A DNA stretch of 5,547 bases from Bacteroidales bacterium (GCA_017428285.1 JAFRRE010000146.1:1-5547); one strand, 5' to 3'. Positions 1 to 5,547 are shown, counted from the stretch's first letter. A program made the numbers and translations. The notes: generated by a model not told the origin, from the letters alone.

Positions 1-86
1 CGAAATCTATTTTCGCAGGATGGATTTTCGCTGACATCAAGTTTGTCAACCGCAGCGAGGCCGACAAGCTATGGAAAAAGGGTTAA
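1..86 (+). CDS. 3' end of an unidentified upstream gene (partial)
   Basis: A reading frame is open from the left edge (first full codon at 3) to a TAA at 84-86, giving 27 residues that end in ...EADKLWKKG. I do not recognise the protein. Its codons are partly C-ending, as in the housekeeping genes of the window. The odd feature is that residues ADIxxVNRSEAD (30-65) match residues 19-30 of Rpe further along (2364-2399), with 32 of 36 bases the same and 21 consecutive bases identical in the same frame. Similarity stops on both sides, so this is not simply a second rpe. It may be the true C-terminus of a gene that acquired the stretch, or a decayed or rearranged fragment. The hairpin at 107-156 follows the stop by 20 bases and could end its transcript. 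Confidence 0.4.
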   Translation, partial: KSIFAGWIFADIKFVNRSEADKLWKKG

Positions 87-106
87 CCGTTCTTCTATCC
101 AAACAT

Positions 107-156
107 CGATAGTAGTCGGAATCTCAGAAAAAAAATCGCGATTCCGACTACTATCG
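107..156. repeat. Hairpin repeat, copy 1, upstream of the first ATPase
   Basis: A perfect 17-bp inverted repeat has arms at 107-123 (cgatagtagtcggaatc) and 140-156, with a 16-base A-rich loop. Imperfect pairing extends outward through ccaaac (99-104) and gtttgg (156-161), with three unpaired bases on the left. An almost identical hairpin, including most of the loop, lies at 1653-1701, so the pair forms direct repeats bracketing the ATPase gene. The right arm abuts the TTTG proposed as the -33 box of the ATPase promoter. It could be an operator, a terminator for the upstream gene, or the end of a mobile cassette. The sequence alone does not decide. Confidence 0.85.
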
Positions 157-186
157 TTTGGAATTTCGGAAAAAACACTATTTTTG
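157..186 (+). promoter_or_regulatory. Bacteroidota-type promoter of the first ATPase gene
   Basis: TATTTTTG at 179-186 fits the TAnnTTTG -7 consensus exactly. TTTG at 157-160 lies 18 bases upstream, close to the usual -33 spacing. The -33 box immediately adjoins the right arm of the hairpin, so a protein bound to the hairpin would compete with the sigma factor. A start a few bases downstream of the -7 box would leave a leader of only about 10-15 bases before the ATG at 206. Confidence 0.6.
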
Positions 187-205
187 CAGGGTAAAACGAT
201 TTGTC

Positions 206-1648
206 ATGGCAACAATTATCGGAAGGAAACAAGAGCAAAAAGAGCTTCGCCGCTTGTTCTCGTCAGACGAAGCAGAAATGGTGGTGGTTTACGGTCGCCG
301 TCGCGTAGGCAAAACTTTCTTGGTCAACCAAGTGTTCGCCCAAGAGGAGTTTGCATTCAAGGTCACGGGCTTGTACAAGAAACGTATGAATGTCCAATTG
401 GAAAACTTCGCATCAGCAATGAACGAGTATTCCAACAGCGAAGTATCACCTACTCCGAAAACATGGATGGAAGCCTTCGACCAACTGAAGAGTCACCTCA
501 AGAGAACCAAAACAGGGAAAAAACGGGTGCTTTTCTTCGATGAACTACCTTGGATGGATACCAAAGGGAGCCAATTTCTAAGTGCGTTTGAATGGTTTTG
601 GAACGGCTGGGGCAACGCTCAAGACGACTTGATGCTCATCGTTTGCGGGAGCGCCACCAACTGGATCATCAACAAGTTTTTCAAGCAAAAAGGAGGCCTT
701 TACAACCGCGCCAACAGCAAGATGTTCCTCAAACCATTCACCTTGGCTGAAACAGAGCAATACCTGCAAAAACAAGGGATTGAAATGGAACGGTACGACA
801 TCGCGCAAGTCTATATGATCATGGGCGGCATCCCCTACTACCTGAAACAACTCGAAGCCGGACGACCTTTGGCCGACAACATCGACAACTGTTTCTTCAA
901 AACCAATGGCAAGCTTTGGGACGAATTCGAGAATTTGTACGAGACGCTTTTTGCCCAGTCCGACATCTACATCCGAATTGCCGAAGCCTTAGCCTCAAAA
1001 AGGATGGGACTGACCCGTGAAGAAATCATCACCGTGTCAAAGTTGCCCGACAACGGAGCTCTTTCACGTGCCTTGAAAGACTTGGTGAAATGCGGATTCG
1101 TGAGAGCATACACCTATTACGGGCGAAAAACCAAAACCCAAACCTACCAGTTGGCAGATTTCTACACCTTATTCTATTTCCGATTCATCAAAGACAATTA
1201 CGGCCAGGACGAACATTTTTGGACCCACATGCTCGACAACCCCAAGAAAAACACATGGCTTGGCTACAGCTTCGAGCAACTCATCAAAGACCACATCGAA
1301 CAAGTGAAAAAAGCACTCGGCATTGCTTCGGTGCTGACCCAACAGTCATGCTGGTTCATCGAACAACGTGACCTTGACGACAACACACTGAGCGGAGCAC
1401 AAATCGACCTTGTCATTGACCGCCGAGACAAGGTCATCAACCTTTGCGAGGCCAAGTTCTACAGTGGCGAATTCATCATAGACAAAGCCTATTCCCTCAC
1501 TTTGCGCAATAAAGCAGCCGCCTTCAAAGCTGCAACCAAGACCCGCAAATCCCTTGTACCCACAATGATCACCACCTTCGGCATCAAACGCAACATGTAC
1601 AGCGGCAACATACAACAAGAAGTCACACTTGATGATTTGTTCGGTTGA
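206..1648 (+). CDS. AAA+ ATPase with C-terminal DUF234/PD-(D/E)XK-like domain (first copy)
   Basis: This 480-residue protein has the layout of the archaeal-type ATPase family (PF01637) followed by DUF234 (PF03008). Visible motifs are Walker A GRRRVGKT at 30-37, Walker B VLFFDE at 108-113, a sensor-1-like strand IVCGSAT at 145-151, and R168 in YNRAN as a likely arginine finger. A winged-helix-like segment spans about 266-305. Near the C-terminus, IDLVID (D401) followed by CEAK (E415, K417) has the D...ExK pattern of PD-(D/E)XK nucleases, a clan to which DUF234 is assigned; all three residues are present. I chose ATG 206 because it begins MATIIGRKQE, the typical family start, and lies just after the promoter; an in-frame ATG at 158 would overlap the hairpin end and promoter. 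The cellular role of the family is unsettled; nuclease activity is inference. It is not a close copy of the ATPase at 3052. Confidence 0.9.
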   Translation: MATIIGRKQEQKELRRLFSSDEAEMVVVYGRRRVGKTFLVNQVFAQEEFAFKVTGLYKKRMNVQLENFASAMNEYSNSEVSPTPKTWMEAFDQLKSHLKRTKTGKKRVLFFDELPWMDTKGSQFLSAFEWFWNGWGNAQDDLMLIVCGSATNWIINKFFKQKGGLYNRANSKMFLKPFTLAETEQYLQKQGIEMERYDIAQVYMIMGGIPYYLKQLEAGRPLADNIDNCFFKTNGKLWDEFENLYETLFAQSDIYIRIAEALASKRMGLTREEIITVSKLPDNGALSRALKDLVKCGFVRAYTYYGRKTKTQTYQLADFYTLFYFRFIKDNYGQDEHFWTHMLDNPKKNTWLGYSFEQLIKDHIEQVKKALGIASVLTQQSCWFIEQRDLDDNTLSGAQIDLVIDRRDKVINLCEAKFYSGEFIIDKAYSLTLRNKAAAFKAATKTRKSLVPTMITTFGIKRNMYSGNIQQEVTLDDLFG

Positions 1649-1652
1649 AGAA

Positions 1653-1701
1653 CGATAGTAGTCGGAATCTCGAAAAAATATCGTGATTCCGACTACTATC
1701 G
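1653..1701. repeat. Hairpin repeat, copy 2, downstream of the first ATPase
   Basis: The inverted repeat has arms at 1653-1669 and 1685-1701 that are identical to those of the hairpin at 107-156. The loop is 15 bases, again A-rich and similar. It starts four bases after the ATPase stop codon and is followed by attatttttt, so as RNA it would resemble a rho-independent terminator for that gene. Resemblance to copy 1 continues past the right arm (a TTCG, an A-run, then ACACT and a T-run), so the repeated unit is roughly 75-80 bp and includes promoter-proximal DNA. It also sits just upstream of the RhuM pseudogene, the same position copy 1 holds relative to the ATPase. Confidence 0.85.
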
Positions 1702-1705
1702 ATTA

Positions 1706-1749
1706 TTTTTTCGCAAAAAAACACTTTTTCGCGAAAAACATTACCTTTG
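1706..1749 (+). promoter_or_regulatory. Promoter with palindromic A/T-run motif before the RhuM remnant
   Basis: TACCTTTG at 1742-1749 is an exact TAnnTTTG -7 element, 18 bases before the ATG at 1768. I see no clear -33 TTTG. Instead the spacer holds a perfect 14-bp palindrome, tttttcgcgaaaaa (1725-1738), preceded by a similar near-palindrome, ttttttcgcaaaaaa (1706-1719 region). The two are about one to two helical turns apart and could be a paired operator, but this is inference. Confidence 0.55.
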
Positions 1750-1767
1750 CAAAGAAAACAACATGTA

Positions 1768-2188
1768 ATGAGCAAACAACTCGAAATAAGAAACAGCACT
1801 GCGGAGTTCCTGATTTTCCAAGCGGAAGGAAAAGAAGATGGCATCCAAGTGGTTTACAAGGACGAAACCATTTGGTGCACACAAAAAGCGATGGCTGCAT
1901 TGTTTGATGTGGGTGTTCCTGCTATCAACAAGCATCTAAACAACCTTTATCTTGAAGGGGAAATCTTGCGAGAAGCAACTGTTTCCAAAATGGAAATAGT
2001 TCAACTTGAAGGCAAACGAGAAGTAAAAAGAATGACAGAGCTATACAATCTCGACGCCATCATCTCCGTTGGTTATGGGGTCAATTCATTGAGAACTATT
2101 TCAATCCGACTTTGACCGCTTTGCAGAAAACGAATATTTACCACTTGACTTCAAGGAAATCGAAAGTGGACAAAACGACTGTCAATAA
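1768..2188 (+). pseudogene. RhuM-family protein, broken by internal deletion
   Basis: From ATG 1768 the frame encodes 115 residues before a TGA at 2113-2115. The first ~109 resemble the N-terminus of the virulence RhuM family (PF13310): a beta-rich start, then DETIWCTQKAMAALFDV, a helix-turn-helix-like stretch to about residue 65, and YNLDAIISVGY. Intact relatives usually continue with RVNSxR and a long domain to around 330 residues. Here the tail becomes TISIRL and stops. In the +1-shifted frame, from about 2096 to a TAA at 2186-2188, ELFQSDFDRF begins a stretch resembling the family's C-terminal end. The simplest reading is a deletion of roughly 200 codons, joined out of frame near 2090-2096. 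The usual R of ISVGYR is also G here. RhuM function is not established; homologues are common in accessory and restriction-modification neighbourhoods. A short protein could still be made from the intact promoter. Confidence 0.75.
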
Positions 2189-2217
2189 AAACAAAACCAT
2201 ATAGGGTTTATATTCAC

Positions 2218-2251
2218 AAAAGCCTCTCAAAAGTTTTTGAAGGGCTTTTTT
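2218..2251 (+). terminator. Rho-independent terminator after the RhuM remnant
   Basis: Arms at about 2218-2232 and 2235-2249 pair over 15 positions with one mismatch and one G-T wobble, around a two-base loop. The 3' arm runs into a T-tract (2246-2251). It lies 30 bases beyond the RhuM remnant's final stop and separates it from rpe. Confidence 0.75.
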
Positions 2252-2281
2252 GTTATCGTTCAAAAATATTCTCTACCTTTG
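2249..2281 (+). promoter_or_regulatory. Bacteroidota-type promoter of rpe
   Basis: TACCTTTG at 2274-2281 matches the -7 consensus. TTTG at 2249-2252 is 21 bases upstream, as expected for the -33 element, and overlaps the T-tract of the preceding terminator. The ATG of rpe follows 31 bases after the -7 box. Confidence 0.65.
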
Positions 2282-2286
2282 CAGAA

Positions 2287-2312
2287 CAACTAACAACTGA
2301 CAACTGATAACT
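2287..2312. repeat. Short AACTGAnAACT-type repeats in the rpe leader
   Basis: The leader between promoter and ATG is built from near-identical 8-9-base units: aactaac, aactgac, aactgataact. The 11-mer aactgataact recurs on the opposite strand in the gap before pepD (around 4395-4410). Such low-complexity leaders have no Shine-Dalgarno sequence; whether they regulate anything is unknown. Confidence 0.6.
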
Positions 2313-2963
2313 ATGAACTTGATAGCTCCTTCCCTACTCTCCGCCGACTTCCTCAACCTGGAAGCCGACATCGAGATGGTCAACCGCAGCGAGGCCGACT
2401 GGTTCCACTGCGACGTGATGGACGGCCGCTTCGTGCCTAATATCTCCTTCGGCATCCCCGTGGTGCAAGCCATCAAGAAGAAAGCCCAGAAGCCTCTCGA
2501 CGTCCACCTGATGATCGTGGAGCCGGAGAAGTATTTCGAGGCCTTCGCCAAGGCGGGCGCCGACATCATCACCTTCCACTATGAAGCCTGCAACCATATC
2601 CACCGTGCCGTGCAACAGATCAAGGCCCTCGGCATACACGCAGGCGTGGTGCTTAACCCCCATACACCCGTCAGTGTGCTTGAGGACATCCTCGGCGACC
2701 TGGACGTGGTGCTCCTCATGTCGGTCAACCCGGGCTTCGGCGGACAACAATTCATCGATCGCACATACGAAAAAATCCGCAAGTTGCGTTTGATGATCAA
2801 TGAACAACACGCTTCCGCACTCATCGAAGTGGACGGCGGCGTGAATACTAAGAACGCCAAGGCTTTGTTTGAGGCTGGAGCGGATGTTTTGGTAGCTGGC
2901 AATGCGGTGTTTAAGTCGGAGAATCCGATGGAGGTGATCAAGGAACTGAAATTTTTTAAGTAA
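2313..2963 (+). CDS. rpe: Ribulose-phosphate 3-epimerase
   Basis: This enzyme interconverts D-ribulose 5-phosphate and D-xylulose 5-phosphate in the cytosolic pentose phosphate pathway. The 216-residue protein is of normal length and complete. Family signatures run in order: IAPSLLSADF (4-13), WFHCDVMDGRFVPN (30-43), PLDVHLMI (61-68), MSVNPGFGGQQF (136-147), IEVDGGV (171-177) and VLVAGNAVF (192-200). The metal ligands and acid/base residues are all present: H32, D34, H65 and D174; the phosphate-binding GFGGQ and AGN loops are also intact. It has its own promoter and lies between accessory genes rather than in an obvious sugar operon. Codon use changes near the 3' end: Phe is TTC in nine of nine codons in the first ~147 residues but TTT in all four of the last ~38, along with a general loss of C-ending codons. 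Part of its 5' region is echoed at 30-65. Confidence 0.97.
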   Translation: MNLIAPSLLSADFLNLEADIEMVNRSEADWFHCDVMDGRFVPNISFGIPVVQAIKKKAQKPLDVHLMIVEPEKYFEAFAKAGADIITFHYEACNHIHRAVQQIKALGIHAGVVLNPHTPVSVLEDILGDLDVVLLMSVNPGFGGQQFIDRTYEKIRKLRLMINEQHASALIEVDGGVNTKNAKALFEAGADVLVAGNAVFKSENPMEVIKELKFFK

Positions 2964-2966
2964 TAC

Positions 2967-2997
2967 TTGCAGGTCTCAAAAAAAAGGCTTTTCTTTG
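2967..2997 (+). promoter_or_regulatory. Probable promoter of the second ATPase gene
   Basis: TTTCTTTG at 2990-2997 differs from the TAnnTTTG -7 consensus at one position. TTG at 2967-2969 lies 20 bases upstream, suitable for the -33 element. Transcription would start near 3004, directly at the edge of the tandem palindromes. There is no clear terminator between rpe and this gene, so read-through from rpe is possible. Confidence 0.45.
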
Positions 2998-3004
2998 CGG
3001 TAAA

Positions 3005-3039
3005 ATAGTATTTGAAAATACGGTATTTGAAAATACTAT
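3005..3039. repeat. Tandem palindromes before the second ATPase (putative operator)
   Basis: Two identical 14-bp units, gtatttgaaaatac, lie at 3008-3021 and 3023-3036, separated by a single G. Each is itself an inverted repeat (gtattt / aaatac around ga). The whole block is also bounded by 9-bp inverted arms, atagtattt (3005-3013) and aaatactat (3031-3039). Unit centres are 15 bp apart. The block ends 12 bases before the ATG and spans the expected transcription start. It could be a paired binding site for a dimeric regulator or a leader RNA hairpin covering the start region; either would control the ATPase. Confidence 0.7.
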
Positions 3040-3051
3040 AATTGAAATGAG

Positions 3052-4368
3052 ATGATTTTCTACGACAGAATCAACGAGTTAGACACCATAAACAAGGTGA
3101 AGGAGCGCAGCCGAAACGAAGCGCAGATGACGGTTTTGATGGGTCGGAGGCGCATCGGAAAAACCGAATTGGCGCGTCGTTGCAATGATGAAACTTTGCT
3201 TTATTTTTTCGTAGCACGGAAAACAGAAGCTCTTTTGTGTCAAGATTTTATACGCGAGGCCGAGGAACGCTTGGGCATCCCGATTGGTTGGCCATCATCG
3301 TTTTCCGAACTGTTCCGTTACCTTCTCAAATATGCCGAAAATCATCCTCTCACGCTAATCATCGACGAGTTTCAGGAGTTCCAAAGGGTCAATCCGTCGA
3401 TATTCAGTGACATGCAGCGCGACTGGGATCTTCACAAAAGAACAAGTCGCATGAACCTAATCATCAGCGGATCTGTCTTCTCCTTGATGAAACGGATCTT
3501 CGAAGATTCCAAAGAGCCACTTTTCGGACGCGCTAACCAAAGCCTGCTTCTAAAGCCTTTCACGACAGATGTCCTGAAACAAATCCTTTCACACCACAAT
3601 GCCGACTACACTCCCGACGATTTGCTTGCCCTTTATGCCGTCACGGGAGGCGTGCCGTGGTATGTGGCCCTACTTATGGATAATGGTAAAACAAACAAAA
3701 CCAGTATTTTGTCCTATCTTACCGAGGTCAACTCGCCTTTCATTAACGAAGGAAAGAACATACTTATTGAAGAGTTTGGCAGCGATTACGCGATGCACTT
3801 TTCCATCCTAACCTGCCTCGCCGGTGGACAATTGACCCGTGGAGAAATAGAATCCCAATTAGGTGCCAACAACATTGGAAGTTATCTTATCAGGTTGGAA
3901 AACTACTACAACTTAATTGAGAAAAGACTGCCAATCTTTGCCAAAGAAAACGCAAAAAAAGTCCGTTACACTTTGAATGACAGGTTTTTGGACTTATGGT
4001 TTCGCTTCTTCTATAAGTACCAAGATTTTGTGGCCAACAATGCTTTATCCCAATTAGGCCGTGTCATTGAGCGCGATTTCGACACCTATTCGGGTTTTGC
4101 GCTCGAACGGTACTTTGAGCAGAAATTCCGCGAAAAAGGCTACTACACCCGTATCGGCAAGTTTTGGAATCGCAAAGGCAAGAATGAAATTGACCTAGTT
4201 GCAGTCAATGAAATCGATGGAATAGCCGAAGTATATGAAATAAAACGCGACCGCAAGCGTTACGATGAAAAGACTTTGAAAGAAAAAACGGAAGTGCTCA
4301 TACAAAACTGCAAAGAATTACACGGAATGGACATCAGATTGGGAGTTCTTTCTTTGGAAGACCTTTAA
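3052..4368 (+). CDS. AAA+ ATPase with DUF234/PD-(D/E)XK-like domain (second, divergent copy)
   Basis: This 438-residue protein belongs to the same ATPase/DUF234 family as the one at 206 but is clearly divergent. It starts MIFYDRINEL, a typical family beginning. Motifs are Walker A GRRRIGKT at 31-38, Walker B TLIIDEF at 101-107 (D105, E106), sensor-1-like LIISGS at 136-141, and R160 in LFGRAN as candidate arginine finger. VTGGVPWYV (198-206) is a characteristic stretch after the ATPase core. A winged-helix-like region lies at about 250-310, with YTLNDRFLDLWFRF (306-319) opening the C-terminal part. NEIDLV (D381) followed by YEIK (E396, K398) preserves the PD-(D/E)XK pattern. Tandem palindromes and a promoter-like element precede it. 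It separates rpe from pepD, suggesting insertion of an accessory gene between housekeeping genes. Substrate and physiological role are unknown; DNA cleavage is inferred from motifs only. Confidence 0.92.
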   Translation: MIFYDRINELDTINKVKERSRNEAQMTVLMGRRRIGKTELARRCNDETLLYFFVARKTEALLCQDFIREAEERLGIPIGWPSSFSELFRYLLKYAENHPLTLIIDEFQEFQRVNPSIFSDMQRDWDLHKRTSRMNLIISGSVFSLMKRIFEDSKEPLFGRANQSLLLKPFTTDVLKQILSHHNADYTPDDLLALYAVTGGVPWYVALLMDNGKTNKTSILSYLTEVNSPFINEGKNILIEEFGSDYAMHFSILTCLAGGQLTRGEIESQLGANNIGSYLIRLENYYNLIEKRLPIFAKENAKKVRYTLNDRFLDLWFRFFYKYQDFVANNALSQLGRVIERDFDTYSGFALERYFEQKFREKGYYTRIGKFWNRKGKNEIDLVAVNEIDGIAEVYEIKRDRKRYDEKTLKEKTEVLIQNCKELHGMDIRLGVLSLEDL

Positions 4369-4492
4369 TAGTTAGGAGATAGCAGTTGTTCAGTTGGGAG
4401 TTATCAGTTAGGAGTTAGGAATCTAGAAATATTAAATCTTGAAATATATAAACAACGATTAAACAATTAAACAATCAACAATTCAACAAACT
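4369..4492. other. AT-rich gap before pepD with degenerate short repeats
   Basis: The first half (about 4372-4420) consists of degenerate units such as agttagga, cagttggga and gttatcagtt, the reverse complement of the AACTGATAACT repeats found before rpe. The second half (about 4451-4490) is an A-rich leader of acaatt/aaacaa units running up to the pepD ATG, with no Shine-Dalgarno sequence. I see no strong TAnnTTTG promoter and no convincing terminator hairpin here, so how the ATPase transcript ends and where pepD starts remain open. Confidence 0.55.
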
Positions 4493-5547
4493 ATGAGTAA
4501 CGACATCCTAAAACTCAAGCCGGAAGGCATTTGGAAAGAGTTCAACGGCATCCTCGGTGTGCCGCGTCCGTCGAAGAAAGAAACCAAGATGGTAGCTTAC
4601 CTCGAGAACTGGGCAAAAGACCATAACATCAGCTATGTCAAGGAAGACTGTGGCAACATCATCATGACCGTGCCCGCCACCAAGGGCATGGAAGATCGCC
4701 AGACCGTCATCCTGCAAGCCCACATGGACATGGTTTGCGAGAAGAACAGCGACAAGAAGCACGACTTCGAGAAAGACCCCATCGAGCCTGTCATCAAGGG
4801 CGAGTGGCTGCATGCCAACGGCACGACCCTCGGCGCTGACGACGGCATCGGCGTGGCTGCTGCCCTGGCCGTCATCGCCGACCCGAAAGTAGAACACGGT
4901 CCGCTGGAGTGCATCTTCACCGTCGATGAAGAGACGGGCCTCACGGGCGCCATGAAACTCGACCCAGAAGACTTCACCGGCCGTATCCTCCTCAACCTCG
5001 ACTCAGAGGATGAAGGCGAAATCTTCATCGGCTGCGCCGGTGGCATGGACACCATCGTGAAGGTGTGGTACGAACTGGAGCCCGCTCCGGAAGACAGCAC
5101 TGCCTACCGCATCACCGTGAGCGGCCTGAAAGGCGGCCACAGCGGCGACGACATCAACAAGAACCTGGCCAACGCCAACAAGCTGCTGACCCGCATCCTG
5201 TGGCAAGGCACCAACTGGTTCGACCTTCAACTCTACGACTTCCAAGGCGGCAACCTGCGCAACGCCATTGCCCGCGAAGCCACGGCAGTGGCCTTCGTCC
5301 CGAACGACTGCCTGAAAGACTTCGAGCACTATGTGATGGACATGGAGAAGCACTTCAAGCAAGAGTACCAAGTGACCGAACCCGGACTGAAGGTCACGGC
5401 AGAAGTCGCCGAGGTGCAACCCGACGTGGTCATCGACGAGATGTCGCAATTCAACCTGCTCAACGGCCTCTATGCCTGCCCACACGGCGTCATCGCCATG
5501 TCGCAGACCATCCCGAACTTCGTGGAGACCTCGACCAACCTCGCCTC
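4493..5547 (+). CDS. pepD: Cytosol nonspecific (aminoacyl-histidine) dipeptidase, 5' part
   Basis: A frame open to the right edge gives 351 residues of an M20-family metallodipeptidase, about three quarters of the ~485 expected. The family hydrolyses Xaa-His and many other dipeptides in the cytosol, using two zinc ions. ILQAHMDMVCEKN (73-85) supplies ligand H77 and D79. GADDGIG (114-120) supplies bridging D116. DEETGLTGA (145-153) supplies catalytic E146 and ligand E147. LLNLDSEDEGE (167-176) supplies D170. GCAGG and SGLKGGHSGDDI (210-221) mark the transition into the lid/dimerisation region. These positions are three lower than in the E. coli enzyme. The last zinc-binding His lies beyond the window. 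ATG 4493 is favoured because it opens the conserved MSNDILKLKPEGIWKEF-type start straight after an A-rich leader. Codons are strongly C-ending, like rpe. Confidence 0.95.
   Translation, partial: MSNDILKLKPEGIWKEFNGILGVPRPSKKETKMVAYLENWAKDHNISYVKEDCGNIIMTVPATKGMEDRQTVILQAHMDMVCEKNSDKKHDFEKDPIEPVIKGEWLHANGTTLGADDGIGVAAALAVIADPKVEHGPLECIFTVDEETGLTGAMKLDPEDFTGRILLNLDSEDEGEIFIGCAGGMDTIVKVWYELEPAPEDSTAYRITVSGLKGGHSGDDINKNLANANKLLTRILWQGTNWFDLQLYDFQGGNLRNAIAREATAVAFVPNDCLKDFEHYVMDMEKHFKQEYQVTEPGLKVTAEVAEVQPDVVIDEMSQFNLLNGLYACPHGVIAMSQTIPNFVETSTNLA

Noticed and set aside
43..543. A 166-codon + strand frame starting at TTG 43
   Set aside because: It overlaps the ATPase gene in another frame, crosses the hairpin and promoter, and its protein is Arg/Ser-rich with no recognisable motif. 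It is a shadow frame.
107..1701. The two hairpins as a CRISPR array or as terminal inverted repeats of an insertion sequence
   Set aside because: There are only two copies 1.5 kb apart, with a gene between them and no spacers. The gene is not a transposase, and I could find no short target-site duplication outside the hairpins.
1747..1767. TTG 1747 as the start of the RhuM frame, adding seven residues
   Set aside because: The TTG lies inside the -7 promoter element, so it would not be transcribed as part of the coding region. ATG 1768 gives the normal family start.
2334..2810. A 158-codon frame on the - strand inside rpe
   Set aside because: It is an antisense mirror of a GC-rich, C-ending coding region; its His/Val/Asp-rich protein has no family features and there is no promoter-like element.
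2961..2995. A terminator between rpe and the second ATPase
   Set aside because: Only a 5-bp stem (aagta/tactt) with a one-base loop is present, and the following A-run is on the wrong strand for a + strand terminator.
4633..5485. Long - strand frames opposite pepD
   Set aside because: They mirror the strongly biased codons of pepD, as antisense frames of such genes often do; composition is unnatural and no start signals are visible.

Overview
The window reads as part of a chromosome from a Bacteroidota bacterium, most likely of the order Bacteroidales (Prevotella- or Bacteroides-like). Three things suggest this. Several genes are preceded by the TAnnTTTG-type -7 element of that phylum (TATTTTTG, TACCTTTG twice, TTTCTTTG once). 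Leaders are A-rich with no convincing Shine-Dalgarno sequence. The proteins (AAA+/DUF234 ATPases, a RhuM-family remnant, Rpe, PepD) are a familiar mix in these genomes. No rRNA, tRNA, CRISPR array or transposase gene was found.

Layout, all on the + strand: (1) positions 1-86, the 3' end of an unidentified upstream reading frame that carries a short stretch nearly identical to codons 18-29 of the rpe gene further along; (2) 107-1701, an AAA+ ATPase/PD-(D/E)XK-type gene (206-1648) bracketed by two almost identical ~50-bp hairpin repeats; (3) 1768-2188, a RhuM-family gene broken by an internal deletion; (4) a rho-independent terminator at 2218-2251; (5) 2313-2963, an intact ribulose-phosphate 3-epimerase (rpe) whose last ~38 codons differ in codon use; (6) 3052-4368, a second, divergent AAA+/DUF234 ATPase with tandem palindromes just before its start; (7) 4493 to the right edge, the first 351 codons of a PepD-type M20 dipeptidase.

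Two kinds of DNA are interleaved. Rpe (non-oxidative pentose phosphate pathway) and PepD (intracellular dipeptide breakdown) are housekeeping genes with strongly C-ending codons. Between and before them lie accessory genes with AT-richer intergenic DNA: two ATPases that look like mobile or defence-type accessory genes, each with its own distinct palindromic DNA near the promoter, and a decayed RhuM gene. The genes do not look like one operon: most have their own promoter-like element, and a terminator precedes rpe. The points most worth following up are the hairpin-bracketed ATPase cassette, the tandem palindromes before the second ATPase, the RhuM deletion, and the rpe-like fragment at the left edge.
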